A stretch of DNA of 64,000 bases from Actinomadura luteofluorescens (GCF_013409365.1 NZ_JACCBA010000001.1:8556001-8620000), one strand, 5' to 3'; shown: positions 18,072-26,084, counted from the stretch's first letter. Translations and numbers: made by a program. Notes: generated by a model from the letters alone, not told the origin.

Positions 18072-18548
18072 ATGATGTTGCGAAACGCGCGCCCCCACGA
18101 GGCGCCGGAGCTCGCCGTGCTCTGGCGGGCGGCATGGCTGGACGGGCACACCGGCCACGTACCGGACGAGCTGATGAAGGCCCGAGGTCCGGAGCACTTC
18201 TCCGTACACGCGGAAAAGTTCGTGGGGTCGACGATCGTGGCGACCGACGACGACGAGCTCCTCGGCCTGGTCGTTCTCGCTGAGGACACCGGAGAAGTGG
18301 TCCAGCTGGCCGTCGACCGCGCGGCGCGTGGATTCGGTGTCGGTGGAGCGCTACTGCGTTGCGCGGAGGAACGACTCTCGGGCCGGCATCGCAAGGCCCA
18401 CCTCGCGGTGGTTCCAGGCAACACGCGAGCACGCCGCTTCTACGAGTTCCACGGATGGCGTGACGAAGGCCCAACGGTGTACAGGGCGCCCTCGACGGCC
18501 GGACCTATAGAGGTCCCCGTGCACCGGTACACCCAAGTCCTTGGCTGA
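18072..18548 (+). CDS. GNAT family N-acetyltransferase
   Basis: 158 residues from ATG 18072 (ATG 18075 is also possible). It has the acetyl-CoA-binding V/I-D-x-A-x-R-G-F-G-V-G-G-A-L-L signature (VDRAARGFGVGGALL) followed by the YEFHGWRDEGPTV C-terminal strand. Typical size for a single GNAT domain acting on small molecules or protein N-termini. It follows the serine hydrolase by 52 bp in the same direction and may be co-transcribed. Confidence 0.9.
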   Translation: MMLRNARPHEAPELAVLWRAAWLDGHTGHVPDELMKARGPEHFSVHAEKFVGSTIVATDDDELLGLVVLAEDTGEVVQLAVDRAARGFGVGGALLRCAEERLSGRHRKAHLAVVPGNTRARRFYEFHGWRDEGPTVYRAPSTAGPIEVPVHRYTQVLG

Positions 18549-18812
18549 CCTGGAACTTGCCGCCCAGCAGCCGTGACCGCACTGCGCGAGCCGACCACTG
18601 CTTCCGTGGTCGGATCACGAACGGCTCGTCATAGGCGACGGCGGCGCATCTGGCCCGCGTCCTAATGGCGGCGGTCGAAGTGAGGCGATCACGGCCACGC
18701 TCGCCCCGCTCGCGGGCACGACGGGGGTCTGCCGGAGGATGTCCAGATCACTGCGGCACACCTTCTCCCTGTGGGAGATCGGCCTGGGAACGTCTGTGCC
18801 CCGCCCCCGGTA
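18549..18812. other. non-coding gap after the acetyltransferase
   Basis: No gene recognised. The frames present have no family features and no ribosome binding sites. Its right end leads into the operator/promoter of the SRPBCC-ArsR unit. Confidence 0.4.
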
Positions 18813-18827
18813 GCAACCAATGGTTGC
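18813..18827. promoter_or_regulatory. upstream ArsR-type operator, GCAACC-AAT-GGTTGC
   Basis: Perfect 6-3-6 dyad overlapping a candidate -35 element (TTGCGC at 18824-18829). Its GCAACC core repeats in the longer dyad 41 bp downstream. Confidence 0.65.
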
Positions 18828-18852
18828 GCATTTGGATCGAGTGTCGTACAGT
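18824..18852 (+). promoter_or_regulatory. candidate sigma-70 promoter of the SRPBCC-ArsR operon
   Basis: TTGCGC, 17 bp, TACAGT, bracketed by the two GCAACC/GGTTGC dyads. This layout would let one repressor block both RNA polymerase binding and escape. Confidence 0.45.
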
Positions 18853-18853
18853 C

Positions 18854-18876
18854 ACACGCAACCAAAGGTTGCGTGT
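18854..18876. promoter_or_regulatory. main operator, perfect 10-3-10 inverted repeat
   Basis: Arms ACACGCAACC and GGTTGCGTGT with an AAA spacer, centred 27 bp upstream of the SRPBCC start. The HTH gene two frames downstream in the same operon is the likely binder (autoregulation). Confidence 0.75.
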
Positions 18877-18891
18877 AGAAAGGGAGACGTG

Positions 18892-19356
18892 ATGGACTAC
18901 GGCAGGATCGAGCGGGAGCTCCACATCGAGGCCGCGCCCGAGGTGGTTTACCAGGTCATCAGTAAGGCCGAGCATCTGCGGGAGTGGTGGCCGGACGAGG
19001 CGGAGGTCGAGGCGGTGCCCGGCGCCCGCGGGGTGGTCTCGTTCGGTGACCCGAACGCACCGGATGCCAAGGTTGTGCCGCTGACGGTGGTGGAGGCCGA
19101 CCCGCCCAGGCGGTTCTGCTTCCGGTGGGCCTACGGCCAGGGGGAGGCCGCGGAGCCGGCCAACTCGCTGCTGGTGACTTTCGAGCTGGTTCCGTCTGGG
19201 ACGGGGACGCTGTTGCGCTTCACCGAGACCGGATTCCGCGACAGGGGCTGGCAGGAGGAGGTGCTGGTGGCCCGGTACGGCCAGCATGCCGCCGGGTGGG
19301 ACCACTTCCTGCCGCGCCTGGTCGCCTACGCCGCCCGGACGGTGTCGAAGCCGTGA
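18892..19356 (+). CDS. SRPBCC-fold (AHSA1-like) protein
   Basis: 154 residues from ATG 18892, behind AAAGGGAG; an earlier in-frame ATG lies inside the operator region. It starts RIERELHIEAAPEVVYQVIS and contains LREWWPDEAEVE and LLRFTETGF, the Aha1/START-like hydrophobic-ligand-binding fold. Such proteins are usually paired with an ArsR regulator, as here: its TGA overlaps the regulator's GTG by 4 bp. Its physiological ligand is unknown. Confidence 0.88.
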   Translation: MDYGRIERELHIEAAPEVVYQVISKAEHLREWWPDEAEVEAVPGARGVVSFGDPNAPDAKVVPLTVVEADPPRRFCFRWAYGQGEAAEPANSLLVTFELVPSGTGTLLRFTETGFRDRGWQEEVLVARYGQHAAGWDHFLPRLVAYAARTVSKP

Positions 19357-19739
19357 GCGGACCCGTCGACGACGACCTGTGGTCGGCGGTGGGAGACCCG
19401 ACCCGGCGTCGGATGCTGGACCTGCTGCTGGCCCAGGGCGGCGGCACCGCGACCAGGCTGAGCCAGCAGCTCCCGGTCACCCGGCAGGCCGTCGCCAAGC
19501 ATCTTGGTGTACTCGAACGGGTCGGGCTGGTTCATGCCACCCCGTCTGGACGCGAACGCCGCTACCAGGTCGACCAGACCCAGCTCGCCCGGGCCGTCGC
19601 TCAACTGTCGTCGGTCGGGGGCCTCCTGGGATGCCCGCCTGCAACGCATCAAGCAGATCGCCGAAGCGATCCAGCGCAGCCAGGGCGGCTGACCCCTTTC
19701 TCACCGATCGGTACGTCGCCATGCACGTGGCGACGCTGA
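19353..19739 (+). CDS. ArsR-type transcriptional regulator with a C-terminal +1 frameshift
   Basis: GTG 19353, coupled to the SRPBCC gene. The winged-helix HTH is complete (DPTRRRMLDLLLAQGG, then LPVTRQAVAKHLGVLERVGLV). After residue about 88 the frame departs from the family. The expected C-terminus, SWDARLQRIKQIAEAIQRSQ ending at 19692, is encoded in the neighbouring frame. One extra G in the five-G run at 19617-19621 explains this exactly. As given, the protein runs on to 19739 with an unrelated tail. It is probably the autorepressor of the GCAACC dyads, and HTH function may survive. Confidence 0.82.
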   Translation: MSGPVDDDLWSAVGDPTRRRMLDLLLAQGGGTATRLSQQLPVTRQAVAKHLGVLERVGLVHATPSGRERRYQVDQTQLARAVAQLSSVGGLLGCPPATHQADRRSDPAQPGRLTPFSPIGTSPCTWRR

Positions 19740-19794
19740 ACAATCGCGCCCACCCCTCAGGCAGGGCGCCGCGACGCAGGAAAGGCGGACGACC

Positions 19795-20340
19795 ATGACC
19801 GCACCCATGACCGCAGCCATGAGCACCCAGGACATCACCGAGGTGATGAACAGGCCGTACGCGCGGGAGTTGCTGGCCTCGCGCATCCCCGCCCGGCTCG
19901 CCTACACCGGTCTCGACCGCACCCCGCGGGTCGTGCCGGTGGGCTACGACTGGGACGGCGCCCGCATCACGGTCGCCAGCGCTGTCAGCTCGGCGAAGAC
20001 CAAGGCTCTGCAGGAGACCCCCAACGTCGCGCTGACCATCGACAGCGAGGACTTCCCGCCTAAGGTGCTGCTGCTGCGCGGCACCGCGCAGGTCGACGTC
20101 GTCGCCGGCGTCCCGGACGTCTTCCTCCGGGCATCGAGGAGGCGGATGTCGGACGACCACTGGCCCGACTGGAAGACCGGCGTGCACGCTCTGTACGACC
20201 AGATGGCGGTCATCACGATCACGCCCACCTGGGCCAAGCTCCTCGACTTCGAAACCACCATCCCCAAAGCCGAACACGACATGATGCACGCCCGCAGCCA
20301 CGATGCATCAGTTGCCGATGGGGCCCTCCACCAAGGCTGA
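19795..20340 (+). CDS. pyridoxamine 5'-phosphate oxidase-fold flavoprotein
   Basis: 181 residues from ATG 19795. Split-barrel FMN-binding features: RIPARLAYTGLDRTPRVVPVGYDWDG, then VALTIDSEDFPPKVLLLRGTAQVD and a C-terminal ITITPTWAKLLDFETTIP. This subgroup is usually annotated only as PNPOx-family and may use FMN or F420. It follows the regulator by about 55-100 bp and may be the last gene of that unit, since a strong hairpin follows directly. Confidence 0.85.
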   Translation: MTAPMTAAMSTQDITEVMNRPYARELLASRIPARLAYTGLDRTPRVVPVGYDWDGARITVASAVSSAKTKALQETPNVALTIDSEDFPPKVLLLRGTAQVDVVAGVPDVFLRASRRRMSDDHWPDWKTGVHALYDQMAVITITPTWAKLLDFETTIPKAEHDMMHARSHDASVADGALHQG

Positions 20341-20341
20341 C

Positions 20342-20386
20342 ATCAGGCCGCCGCCGGCCATAGTCGGCACCCGGCGGCGGCCTGAT
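20342..20386 (+). terminator. strong 16-bp stem-loop after the PNPOx gene
   Basis: Perfect 16-bp arms (left arm ATCAGGCCGCCGCCGG at 20342-20357, right arm 20371-20386) around a 13-nt loop, starting 1 bp after the stop codon. There is no T-run. Likely a transcription terminator. Confidence 0.7.
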
Positions 20387-20580
20387 AACCGGTGACACCG
20401 GCCCCACCAAGGCCGCCGGGCCGGCCGACGCCGCCGACGCCGTGGCCGTGGCCGTGGCCGTGGCCGTGGCCGCCGCCCGCGCCGCGTTCCCCGCATGGCG
20501 GGACCTCAACCCCGCCGAGCGGGCCGCAACACTGCGCCGCTTCGCCGACCTGATCGAAGCCCGCAAGGACCAACAGCCAC
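20386..20580 (+). pseudogene. aldehyde dehydrogenase relic, N-terminal piece
   Basis: Encodes a GTGGCC hexamer repeat (AVAVAVAVAA) running into ARAAFPAWRDLNPAERAATLRRFADLIEARKDQ (quoted in parts), a typical ALDH N-terminal helix. No start codon context remains, and the catalytic core is missing. The C-terminal part appears 260 bp downstream. Confidence 0.7.
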
Positions 20581-20583
20581 AAG

Positions 20584-20841
20584 ACCTGGATGCTGGAGGA
20601 CGCCATTCCGGAGGTGCTCCAGGCCGGCCGCTTCATCGGTATCCTCATCCAACTCCAGGAGCATCCATTCAAACTCCCGTTCCCACTCGTCGATGAGTTC
20701 CGCCTCGAACCTCTCCAACTCAGGCATGCCGATGAGTTGCTCATCCAACCACTGGACGGTGTGCGTGTAGGCACGGAAGTAGTCGACAACTCGGCGGCAA
20801 GGACCCCGTGATCGGTCGCGCACAGCGCCTTCGTCAATTCG
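20584..20841 (-). pseudogene. antisense fragment of an unknown acidic protein wedged in the ALDH relic
   Basis: Minus-strand frame reads DYFRAYTHTVQWLDEQLIG, then MPELERFEAELIDEWERE, then LELDEDTDEAAGLEHLRNG: a coherent, helical, acid-rich sequence. An upstream part, WPELTKALCATDHGVLAAEL, is in another frame, and one missing base joins them. I do not recognise the family. It replaces the middle of the aldehyde dehydrogenase gene. Confidence 0.5.
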
Positions 20842-21444
20842 GGCCAGATCTGCACCTCGATGGAACGCGTCTACGTCCACCGCGCCATCGCCGACCGGTT
20901 CGTCGACGCGCTGGTGGACGCCGCGCGCGGGTACACCTACGGCGACGGGCGCGACGCGTCGACGGTCCTCGGGCCGCTGGTCGACCGGCGCCAGCGCGAT
21001 CTGGTCCACGGGCACGTCCTCGACGCCGCCGCCAAGGGGGCGAGGATCCGCATCGGCGGGGAGGTGCCGGCCGGGCCGGGCTTCTTCTACCCGGCCACGG
21101 TCCTGACCGGTGTGGACGACTCGATGGCGGTCATGACCGAGGAGACGTTCGGCCCGGTCGCCCCGGTGCGGGTCGTCGACTCCTTCAAAGAGGGGGTGAA
21201 GCTCGCCTCGCGCTCACGCTTCGGCCTTGCCGCGACCGTGTACACCGGGAACCCCGACCACGTGACCGCGGCCCGCGCGATCCCCGCCGGGTTGCTCTGG
21301 GTGAACGAATGGCAGGGCGGCGGCCCCGGGCGGCTCTTCGAGCCGGCGAGGGACAGCGGTATGGGCGCCTGGGGCGCGCAGGCCGCCTACGACGCCGCGA
21401 CCCGACCGGCGGCGATCCGCACCGCCCCGGTTCAGAGGAGCTGA
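20842..21444 (+). pseudogene. aldehyde dehydrogenase relic, C-terminal part
   Basis: Reads GQICTSMERVYVHRAIADRF, GPLVDRRQRDLVHGHVLDAA, then VMTEETFGPVAPVRVVDSF and the C-terminal YDAATRPAAIRTAP. This is the ALDH block immediately after the catalytic Cys region (Cys of GQIC retained) through to the end. With the N-terminal piece it shows an ALDH gene whose cofactor-binding and catalytic middle was lost. Confidence 0.8.
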
Positions 21445-21539
21445 GCGTGCAGTTCGTCAGCGGCGTCCCGCAGGAGCGACAGGACCTCGCCGCGCATGAC
21501 CTCCGCGGAGAACCGCTCGTCCAGCGCAACGATGAGCGG

Positions 21540-21806
21540 CGGGTCGCGAGCAACTCCAACAGCCAGCCCTGGCGAGTCGACATTCTGATGGGCGCGGCCA
21601 AGCACAGCTTGACAAGCGCGCTGCTCGAAGCATTCGAAAACGGTCGGCGGCTTCCGGAAGCCGATCTGGAATACCTGTACCAGCCCGCCCCCGATGCCTG
21701 GCCGGAGCCCTTCCTCACGCGACGGCATAGCTTCGGAGAATGGCTGTACGGAGACCTTCTGGGGATCAGTCGGGCCGACAAGGTACTGCGAGGCGCCTAC
21801 CACGCC
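21540..21806 (+). pseudogene. nitroreductase-family relic
   Basis: Open frame with ASNSNSQPWRVDILMGAA, a nitroreductase FMN-binding block (usually S-x-N-x-Q-P-W), through RHSFGEWLYGDLLGISRADK. The first residues and the whole C-terminal half are missing, so it cannot fold as the normal enzyme. Confidence 0.55.
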
Positions 21807-21823
21807 GCCATGCCGCCCGTCGG

Positions 21824-21912
21824 CCGCGGCGAGCATCAGGTCGTCCCCGCGGTCCTCTCGCTCACCAACGCCTCCGAACTCGGCACGGTGTACCGGCCGG
21901 CCCAGGTGGCAG
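21824..21912 (+). pseudogene. possible L-threonine aldolase fragment
   Basis: The frame reads [20 protein letters not shown], resembling the conserved SITQ-x-x-ELGT-x-Y block of low-specificity threonine aldolase. It is only about 30 residues, so the call is tentative. From here to 22077 nothing else is recognised. Confidence 0.35.
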
Positions 21913-22077
21913 AGCTGTGTCCTTCAGGGTCTGCGCAATGCCCTGCTCACCTTGGCGGTGGAACAGGAGTTCCCGGTTGGCGATCTCGCTTTGGCGCTGA
22001 AGGCAGGGCAACGCTGCATGCCCGACATGAGCTTCGACAGGCTGCCGGCCAGCGGTGGCAGGAAGTTCGTGTTGGTC

Positions 22078-22533
22078 TCAGAACGAGGTCATCCAGGCGT
22101 TCTCCGAGGCGTGGGGACTGGTACGCATCCCCGCACCCGAATCCCGGTACACCGTGTACTTCGGCGACAGGTCGTTGTGGCACACCACCTCACCCTCGCG
22201 GCAAGATCCGTCGCGGCCGTCAGGTCGTGAAACTCCCGGACCAGCACGGCGACCCGTATCAAGCTCTGGTCGCTGTCGACCCGGGTCGACTGAACCTGCT
22301 CCCACGCAACATGGCCGTCGAGGAAACTCAGCACCTCCCGCCCTTGTTCATCGATCCCCCCAAAACCGCGGGGCGCCTTCCCACCCGGCTCGCTCTAAAA
22401 GACCCAGCAACCGGTGCACAAACTCCGCACGAGCAGCAGGCCGTCGGCGCACCGTGTCACCCACGCGAACGCTCCCACTCACGAACCCGCCAGGCAGCGA
22501 AACCTCAGCCACCGCACTAGTCTCCGTTACTGC
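22078..22533 (-). pseudogene. aminoglycoside-phosphotransferase-family pseudogene
   Basis: The minus strand encodes VSLPGGFVSGSVRVGDTVRR, AEFVHRLLGLLERAGWEGAPRFWG, then in the next frame VLSFLDGHVAWEQVQ and LVREFHDLTA. In a third frame it encodes EVVCHNDLSPKYTVYRDSG, the APH catalytic HxD-type loop. A 6-C run at 22356-22361, one base too long, accounts for the first frame change. The end of the protein is missing. Confidence 0.75.
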
Positions 22534-22697
22534 TTCCTCACAACAGAACATTCCCTATCGCTCCGACGCTCCACTCGTGAGTGTCACGCACAGGTGCGGC
22601 CTTCCCGGCGGCGACGGGCGCATTTGACATCGGCTGATGCTTCGCAAGACCAGTTCACTCACAAGGACCAAGAACTCCTGGACCTGGAGGTCGACGT

Positions 22698-22928
22698 ATG
22701 CAACCGCTGAAGAACGCCGAACTCGCCGAACTCCCCACCGTGGTCGACATCAACACCGCAGCCCGAGCCCTCGACCTCTCCCGCACCTACGCCTACCAAC
22801 TCGCCAAACAGAACCAGTTCCCCTGCAAGATCCTCCGCATCGGCACCTGCTACCGCGTCCCCACAGCAGCCCTACAAGCCCTTCTCAGCTCCGACTCATC
22901 GGAGCACTGCTCCTGCCAATCGCCTTGA
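22698..22928 (+). CDS. helix-turn-helix (excisionase-like) DNA-binding protein
   Basis: 76 residues, ATG 22698 preceded by GGAGGTCGACGT. VVDINTAARALDLSRTYAYQLAKQ and then YRVPTAALQALL form the MerR/excisionase-like winged helix that recognises DNA in AICEs and phages of actinomycetes. No integrase gene follows, so it is either an orphan Xis or a small regulator left from an excised or decayed element. Confidence 0.75.
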   Translation: MQPLKNAELAELPTVVDINTAARALDLSRTYAYQLAKQNQFPCKILRIGTCYRVPTAALQALLSSDSSEHCSCQSP

Positions 22929-23075
22929 GGAGGCAGCAAAGGCGGTCGAGCGCTGGGGGTGCAGAGCAGACCAGCTCTGAGGCAGACGGCCCGGCGATGA
23001 GGGTCCGGCCCGCTGGGAAGACGTGAGCACTGGCCGTCCGGGGCCGGGTCTGCGGATTCGGCTCCTCGGCCGAGC

Positions 23076-23262
23076 GGTCGCTGGAGTTGGGCGACGCGCC
23101 TGATACCGGGGCTGCGGAGGGGATGGAGGCCTGATAGCTCGGCGTGGCTCGGTTGAACACTGGAGAGGTCCCGTCGACGGTTCTCGGGTTTTCTGGTCCT
23201 GTGTGAATTATCCGGATGTGCCGGGGGAGACGGCTCGGTTCGCTAACGAACGGACAACGGCC
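23076..23262 (+). repeat. dispersed repeat, copy A (about 185 bp)
   Basis: The segment beginning GGTCGCTGGAGTTGGGCGAC, through GGTTCTCGGGTTTTCTGGTC, and ending at the GTTCGCTAACGAAC palindrome recurs in the same orientation at 54737-54919 with scattered mismatches. It does not code for a recognised protein here. The rest of 22929-23454 holds no gene. Confidence 0.75.
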
Positions 23263-23454
23263 AGTAGTTGCGGTACAGGAAGCGGGGCGGGGAATGAATG
23301 AGCCTTGGGCTCGCCCCGGGCTCGCCATCCGCTGTTGGTCTTGGGTACGGTGTCGGCCCACGCGTCTCCGGGGTTGAGGAACCTGCGGACCGGGGTGCCG
23401 ATGACGAGGATGTGCGTCGTTCGCCGACCGTCCACGGCGCCGCTGCGGTTCCAT

Positions 23455-23937
23455 ATGACCATGATGCGAAGAAGGTCATCGACTGCCGTCGTCGCCGTTG
23501 TTGTCTCCGTCGTGTTCGCCGCTCTCCCGTCCTGTTCCTCGGATTCCTCGAACGGGTCTCCCGCCAAGGGCCAGCCCGCCAGATCCGGTTCCGGGTCACC
23601 GGCGCCCGATCCCACGCCGACCGGGCCGTGCGCTGACGGGACGTGCGAGATCAAGGTCGCCGTAGGGGACGTGGTGACAGTGCCGGGAAGGTACGGCCTC
23701 GGGCCGATCAAGGTGACGGCGATCACCGGCCGCGCGGTCGAGATGGTCGCGCCGCTGACGGGGTCGGGCTACAGCATTTCGGGCTGTTCCGGTGGCGGCG
23801 GCGTTTCGTCGCAGGGCGGCGACGTCCGGCTGAGCTGCGACAAGGGAACCGCCGCGACCATCAACAACGCCATGAACCTGGAAGTCGTCAAGATCCTCGA
23901 CACCGCCGCCGTCCTGCGTATCGAACCCACCGGGTGA
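23455..23937 (+). CDS. putative lipoprotein
   Basis: 160 residues from ATG 23455 (ATGs at 23461 and 23464 are alternatives; the frame also extends upstream without signal features). MTMMRRRSS, a hydrophobic VVAVVVSVVFAAL, then the lipobox-like LPSC make a type II signal peptide. A Ser/Gly/Pro-rich linker and a compact about 90-residue C-domain follow, with four further Cys (PCADGTCEIK, SGCSGG, LSCDKG). Likely a surface-anchored protein of unknown function. Confidence 0.7.
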   Translation: MTMMRRRSSTAVVAVVVSVVFAALPSCSSDSSNGSPAKGQPARSGSGSPAPDPTPTGPCADGTCEIKVAVGDVVTVPGRYGLGPIKVTAITGRAVEMVAPLTGSGYSISGCSGGGGVSSQGGDVRLSCDKGTAATINNAMNLEVVKILDTAAVLRIEPTG

Positions 23938-23940
23938 ACG

Positions 23941-24144
23941 CTAGAACCAGGTCTGGAACCAGCCCACACCCAACCGGCGCAGCCAGATACAAGCAGCCAC
24001 CATGCCCACACCTATCAGCAGGAACAACCCCCCAAGACCGCGGATCATCATCGGATCGTTGAACAGGGTCATCCAACAACCCAAGCCGATGAAGGCGAGG
24101 CCAAACACCAAGTAGGAAAGCGGGCTCATCGGGACGAACATCAA
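23941..24144 (-). CDS. small two-TM membrane protein
   Basis: 67 residues with two clear hydrophobic helices (LSYLVFGLAFIGLGCWMTL and LGGLFLLIGVGMVAACIWL) joined by a short FNDPMMIRG loop. Converges with the lipoprotein gene, 3 bp between stops. No family recognised. The start could be ATG 24144, 24141 or 24126. Confidence 0.6.
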   Translation of the reverse strand: MMFVPMSPLSYLVFGLAFIGLGCWMTLFNDPMMIRGLGGLFLLIGVGMVAACIWLRRLGVGWFQTWF

Positions 24145-24278
24145 CTCAGTATCACCCTCGCCGGTCCGCCCGTCCGCCCGTCTGCCCGCTTGATGACTTC
24201 GCGTCCGGGACGATCAGCGACGCTCCCGGTTCAAACGGGCACTTACGATGCAGGCACACCTCGCTTGGGAGGGAAGTC

Positions 24279-24632
24279 ATGGGCTATCGGGAACGACGGA
24301 TCGAACTGATCGCCAAGCGGGCCGCACCGCAATTGGAACCAGGGGAGCAGATCCAGACGGGCTTCATCGCCCAGACCGGTTGGTGGATCTTCACCGTGCT
24401 GGTGGCGACGTTCGTGGCCACCGACCGCGCAATCCTGATCGTGCACCGCGACGGCGTACAGCGCCTCCCTCGTGACTTCCGCTTCGGCGAGCCGAACGGG
24501 CTTTACCACCGGATCGAACTCGACCGCACCTACAAGGTGCATCGGCAGTACCACCCTGAGATCACAGCTGCCGACGAGGCATTTCGCGAGATGCAGGCCC
24601 GCGGTGGCCTGCAGGACAGCGAGCAGCACTGA
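24279..24632 (+). CDS. small PH-like/YcxB-type membrane-associated protein
   Basis: 117 residues with a strong GGGAGG ribosome binding site ahead of ATG 24279. One hydrophobic segment (GWWIFTVLVATFVAT) leads into a strand-rich region (TDRAILIVHRDGVQRLPRDF) reminiscent of bacterial PH-like domains. Charged C-terminal tail. Function unknown, single-gene unit. Confidence 0.65.
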   Translation: MGYRERRIELIAKRAAPQLEPGEQIQTGFIAQTGWWIFTVLVATFVATDRAILIVHRDGVQRLPRDFRFGEPNGLYHRIELDRTYKVHRQYHPEITAADEAFREMQARGGLQDSEQH

Positions 24633-24744
24633 ACCCCGGGATGAGCCAGTGCCACCACCATCACGGCATTCGGACGCCGTTCACCCGCTGACGGGGGCGC
24701 ACGCCTCCGCCCCCGACCCCACCTGAGACTTGCTCCGCGACCCG

Positions 24745-25030
24745 TTAGGACCGATCGCTGTGGCGTCGCTGTGGGGGACCGATGATCAGGTTCAGCAGTG
24801 CGCCGACGAGCCAGGGCAGGTCATCCGGCGGCTGGGCGGGGTCGATGGTGTAGCTGGTGCGGCGCACGGTGCGGGTGCAGGTGAGGTACCCGTCGGTTTC
24901 CAGCTCGGTCAGAATGCGCTGGACAGCGCGTTCGGTGATGCCGGTCCGGTCGGCGTTGTCGCGGACGCGGCTGTGGGATCGTGGACGACCGCGACACTGG
25001 CATGGTTGGTCGGGAACGTCCAGGGCTTCT
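24745..25030 (-). pseudogene. winged-helix regulator gene with a 1-bp deletion
   Basis: On the minus strand WTFPTNHASVAVVHDPTA (N-terminus) is followed, one base out of frame, by RVRDNADRTGITERAVQRIL, then TELETDGYLTCTRTVRRTSY, a standard actinobacterial ArsR/MarR-like HTH, ending at 24745. A single missing C near 24969 restores the frame. No start codon is visible at the N-terminus. As it stands the frame is broken. Confidence 0.7.
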
Positions 25031-25178
25031 CAGCCGGATGCTCCGCGGGCGGCCCCCCTCTCGTCCAGCACCCCGCCGGGCGTTTCCCGTTCACCGGCCC
25101 CATTGGGCGGCGCCCCGCCCACTCCGCTCCGGACGCTCGGGTTCCAATCCAACCAGCGGCTGCCTCAGGAAGGACCTC

Positions 25179-25508
25179 ATGCACAGCACGTTGACCGTGA
25201 TCTACACCAGCAGATTGGAAGAGTGCCGCGCGTTCTACGCCGGGCTCGGCCTGGACCTGCGCCCCGAGCGACACGGCACCGGGCCGGACCACTTCGCCGC
25301 CGTCCTGGACGACGGCACGGTGTTCGAGCTGTACCCGGCAGGCGCACACGAGCCGACCGGCCGCGTGCGGCTCGGGTTCGGCGCCGACGCCGGCGTCACC
25401 GGTTTGGATCCGGGCCGGCATCTGCTGCACGACCCGGACGGCCGTTCCATCGAGATGACCATTAAGGAGGCCGTCGTGACCCCGAGTACAGGCCCGCGCA
25501 GAGATTGA
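25179..25508 (+). CDS. VOC-family (glyoxalase-like) protein
   Basis: 109 residues from ATG 25179, with AGGAAGGA upstream. Reads LTVIYTSRLEECRAFYAGLGLDLRPERH, then FAAVLDDGTVFELYPA and LLHDPDGRSIEMTIKE: two beta-alpha-beta-beta-beta units of the VOC fold with metal-type positions His, Glu and Glu. May be a small metalloenzyme or antibiotic-binding protein. Substrate unknown. Confidence 0.8.
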   Translation: MHSTLTVIYTSRLEECRAFYAGLGLDLRPERHGTGPDHFAAVLDDGTVFELYPAGAHEPTGRVRLGFGADAGVTGLDPGRHLLHDPDGRSIEMTIKEAVVTPSTGPRRD

Positions 25509-25559
25509 AGCCGTGTTCGGCGAAGTGGGCCGCTGCGGCGGCGGACCGGACGGAGTCAG

Positions 25560-25665
25560 GGGGAAGGGTCACCGACCACGTCGGCTACGACAAGCACTAC
25601 GCGTCCGGCCGGGGCAGCGGCAACAGCCGCGACGGAACACGGGTTAAAGAGGTCCTAACAGAATC
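25560..25665 (+). pseudogene. IS256-family transposase fragment
   Basis: A 35-residue stretch, GRVTDHVGYDKHYASGRGSG then NSRDGTRVKEVLTE, is the N-terminal region of IS256 Mutator-type transposases. It is cut off immediately by an IS5 relic on the other strand. Confidence 0.65.
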
Positions 25666-25666
25666 A

Positions 25667-26000
25667 GCGGACGAGGCGTCGCCAGCAGAGGATGGCGGCG
25701 GCGAGGGTCATGAAGGCTTCATGGATGTCGTCGCGGATCTCCCAGCGGATGCGTAAGCGGCGGAACCAGTGCAGGAGGGCGATCGTGCGCTCGACGGCGT
25801 AGCGGTGGACGCACAGCCCCGAGCCGTGCGGGCTGCCGCGGTGGACGATGACCGGTTCGACGCCCTTGCTCCAGACCAGGCGGTGGTGCTTGTCGTGGTC
25901 GTGGCCGCGGTCGGCCAGCAGCCGCTCGGGTCTTCGGCGGGGCCCTTCGACCCGGCCTCGGACGGGCGGCACCTTGCCCGCTCGCCGAGGCAGCCGGCAA
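25667..26000 (-). pseudogene. IS5-family transposase relic, C-terminal half
   Basis: Minus strand reads LLADRGHDHDKHHRLVWSKG, then SGLCVHRYAVERTIALLHWF and RRLRIRWEIRDDIHEAFMTL: the second catalytic Asp, the catalytic Glu (AVERT) and the tail of an IS5 transposase. The N-terminal half is missing or frameshifted beyond 26000. Confidence 0.75.
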
Positions 26001-26084
26001 GCCCTCGACATGCACCCAGGTCGGCAACCCCAACACCCACCCCGCCTCCGCCTACGCGATCGACGGGACCCTCGCCGCCCTCAG

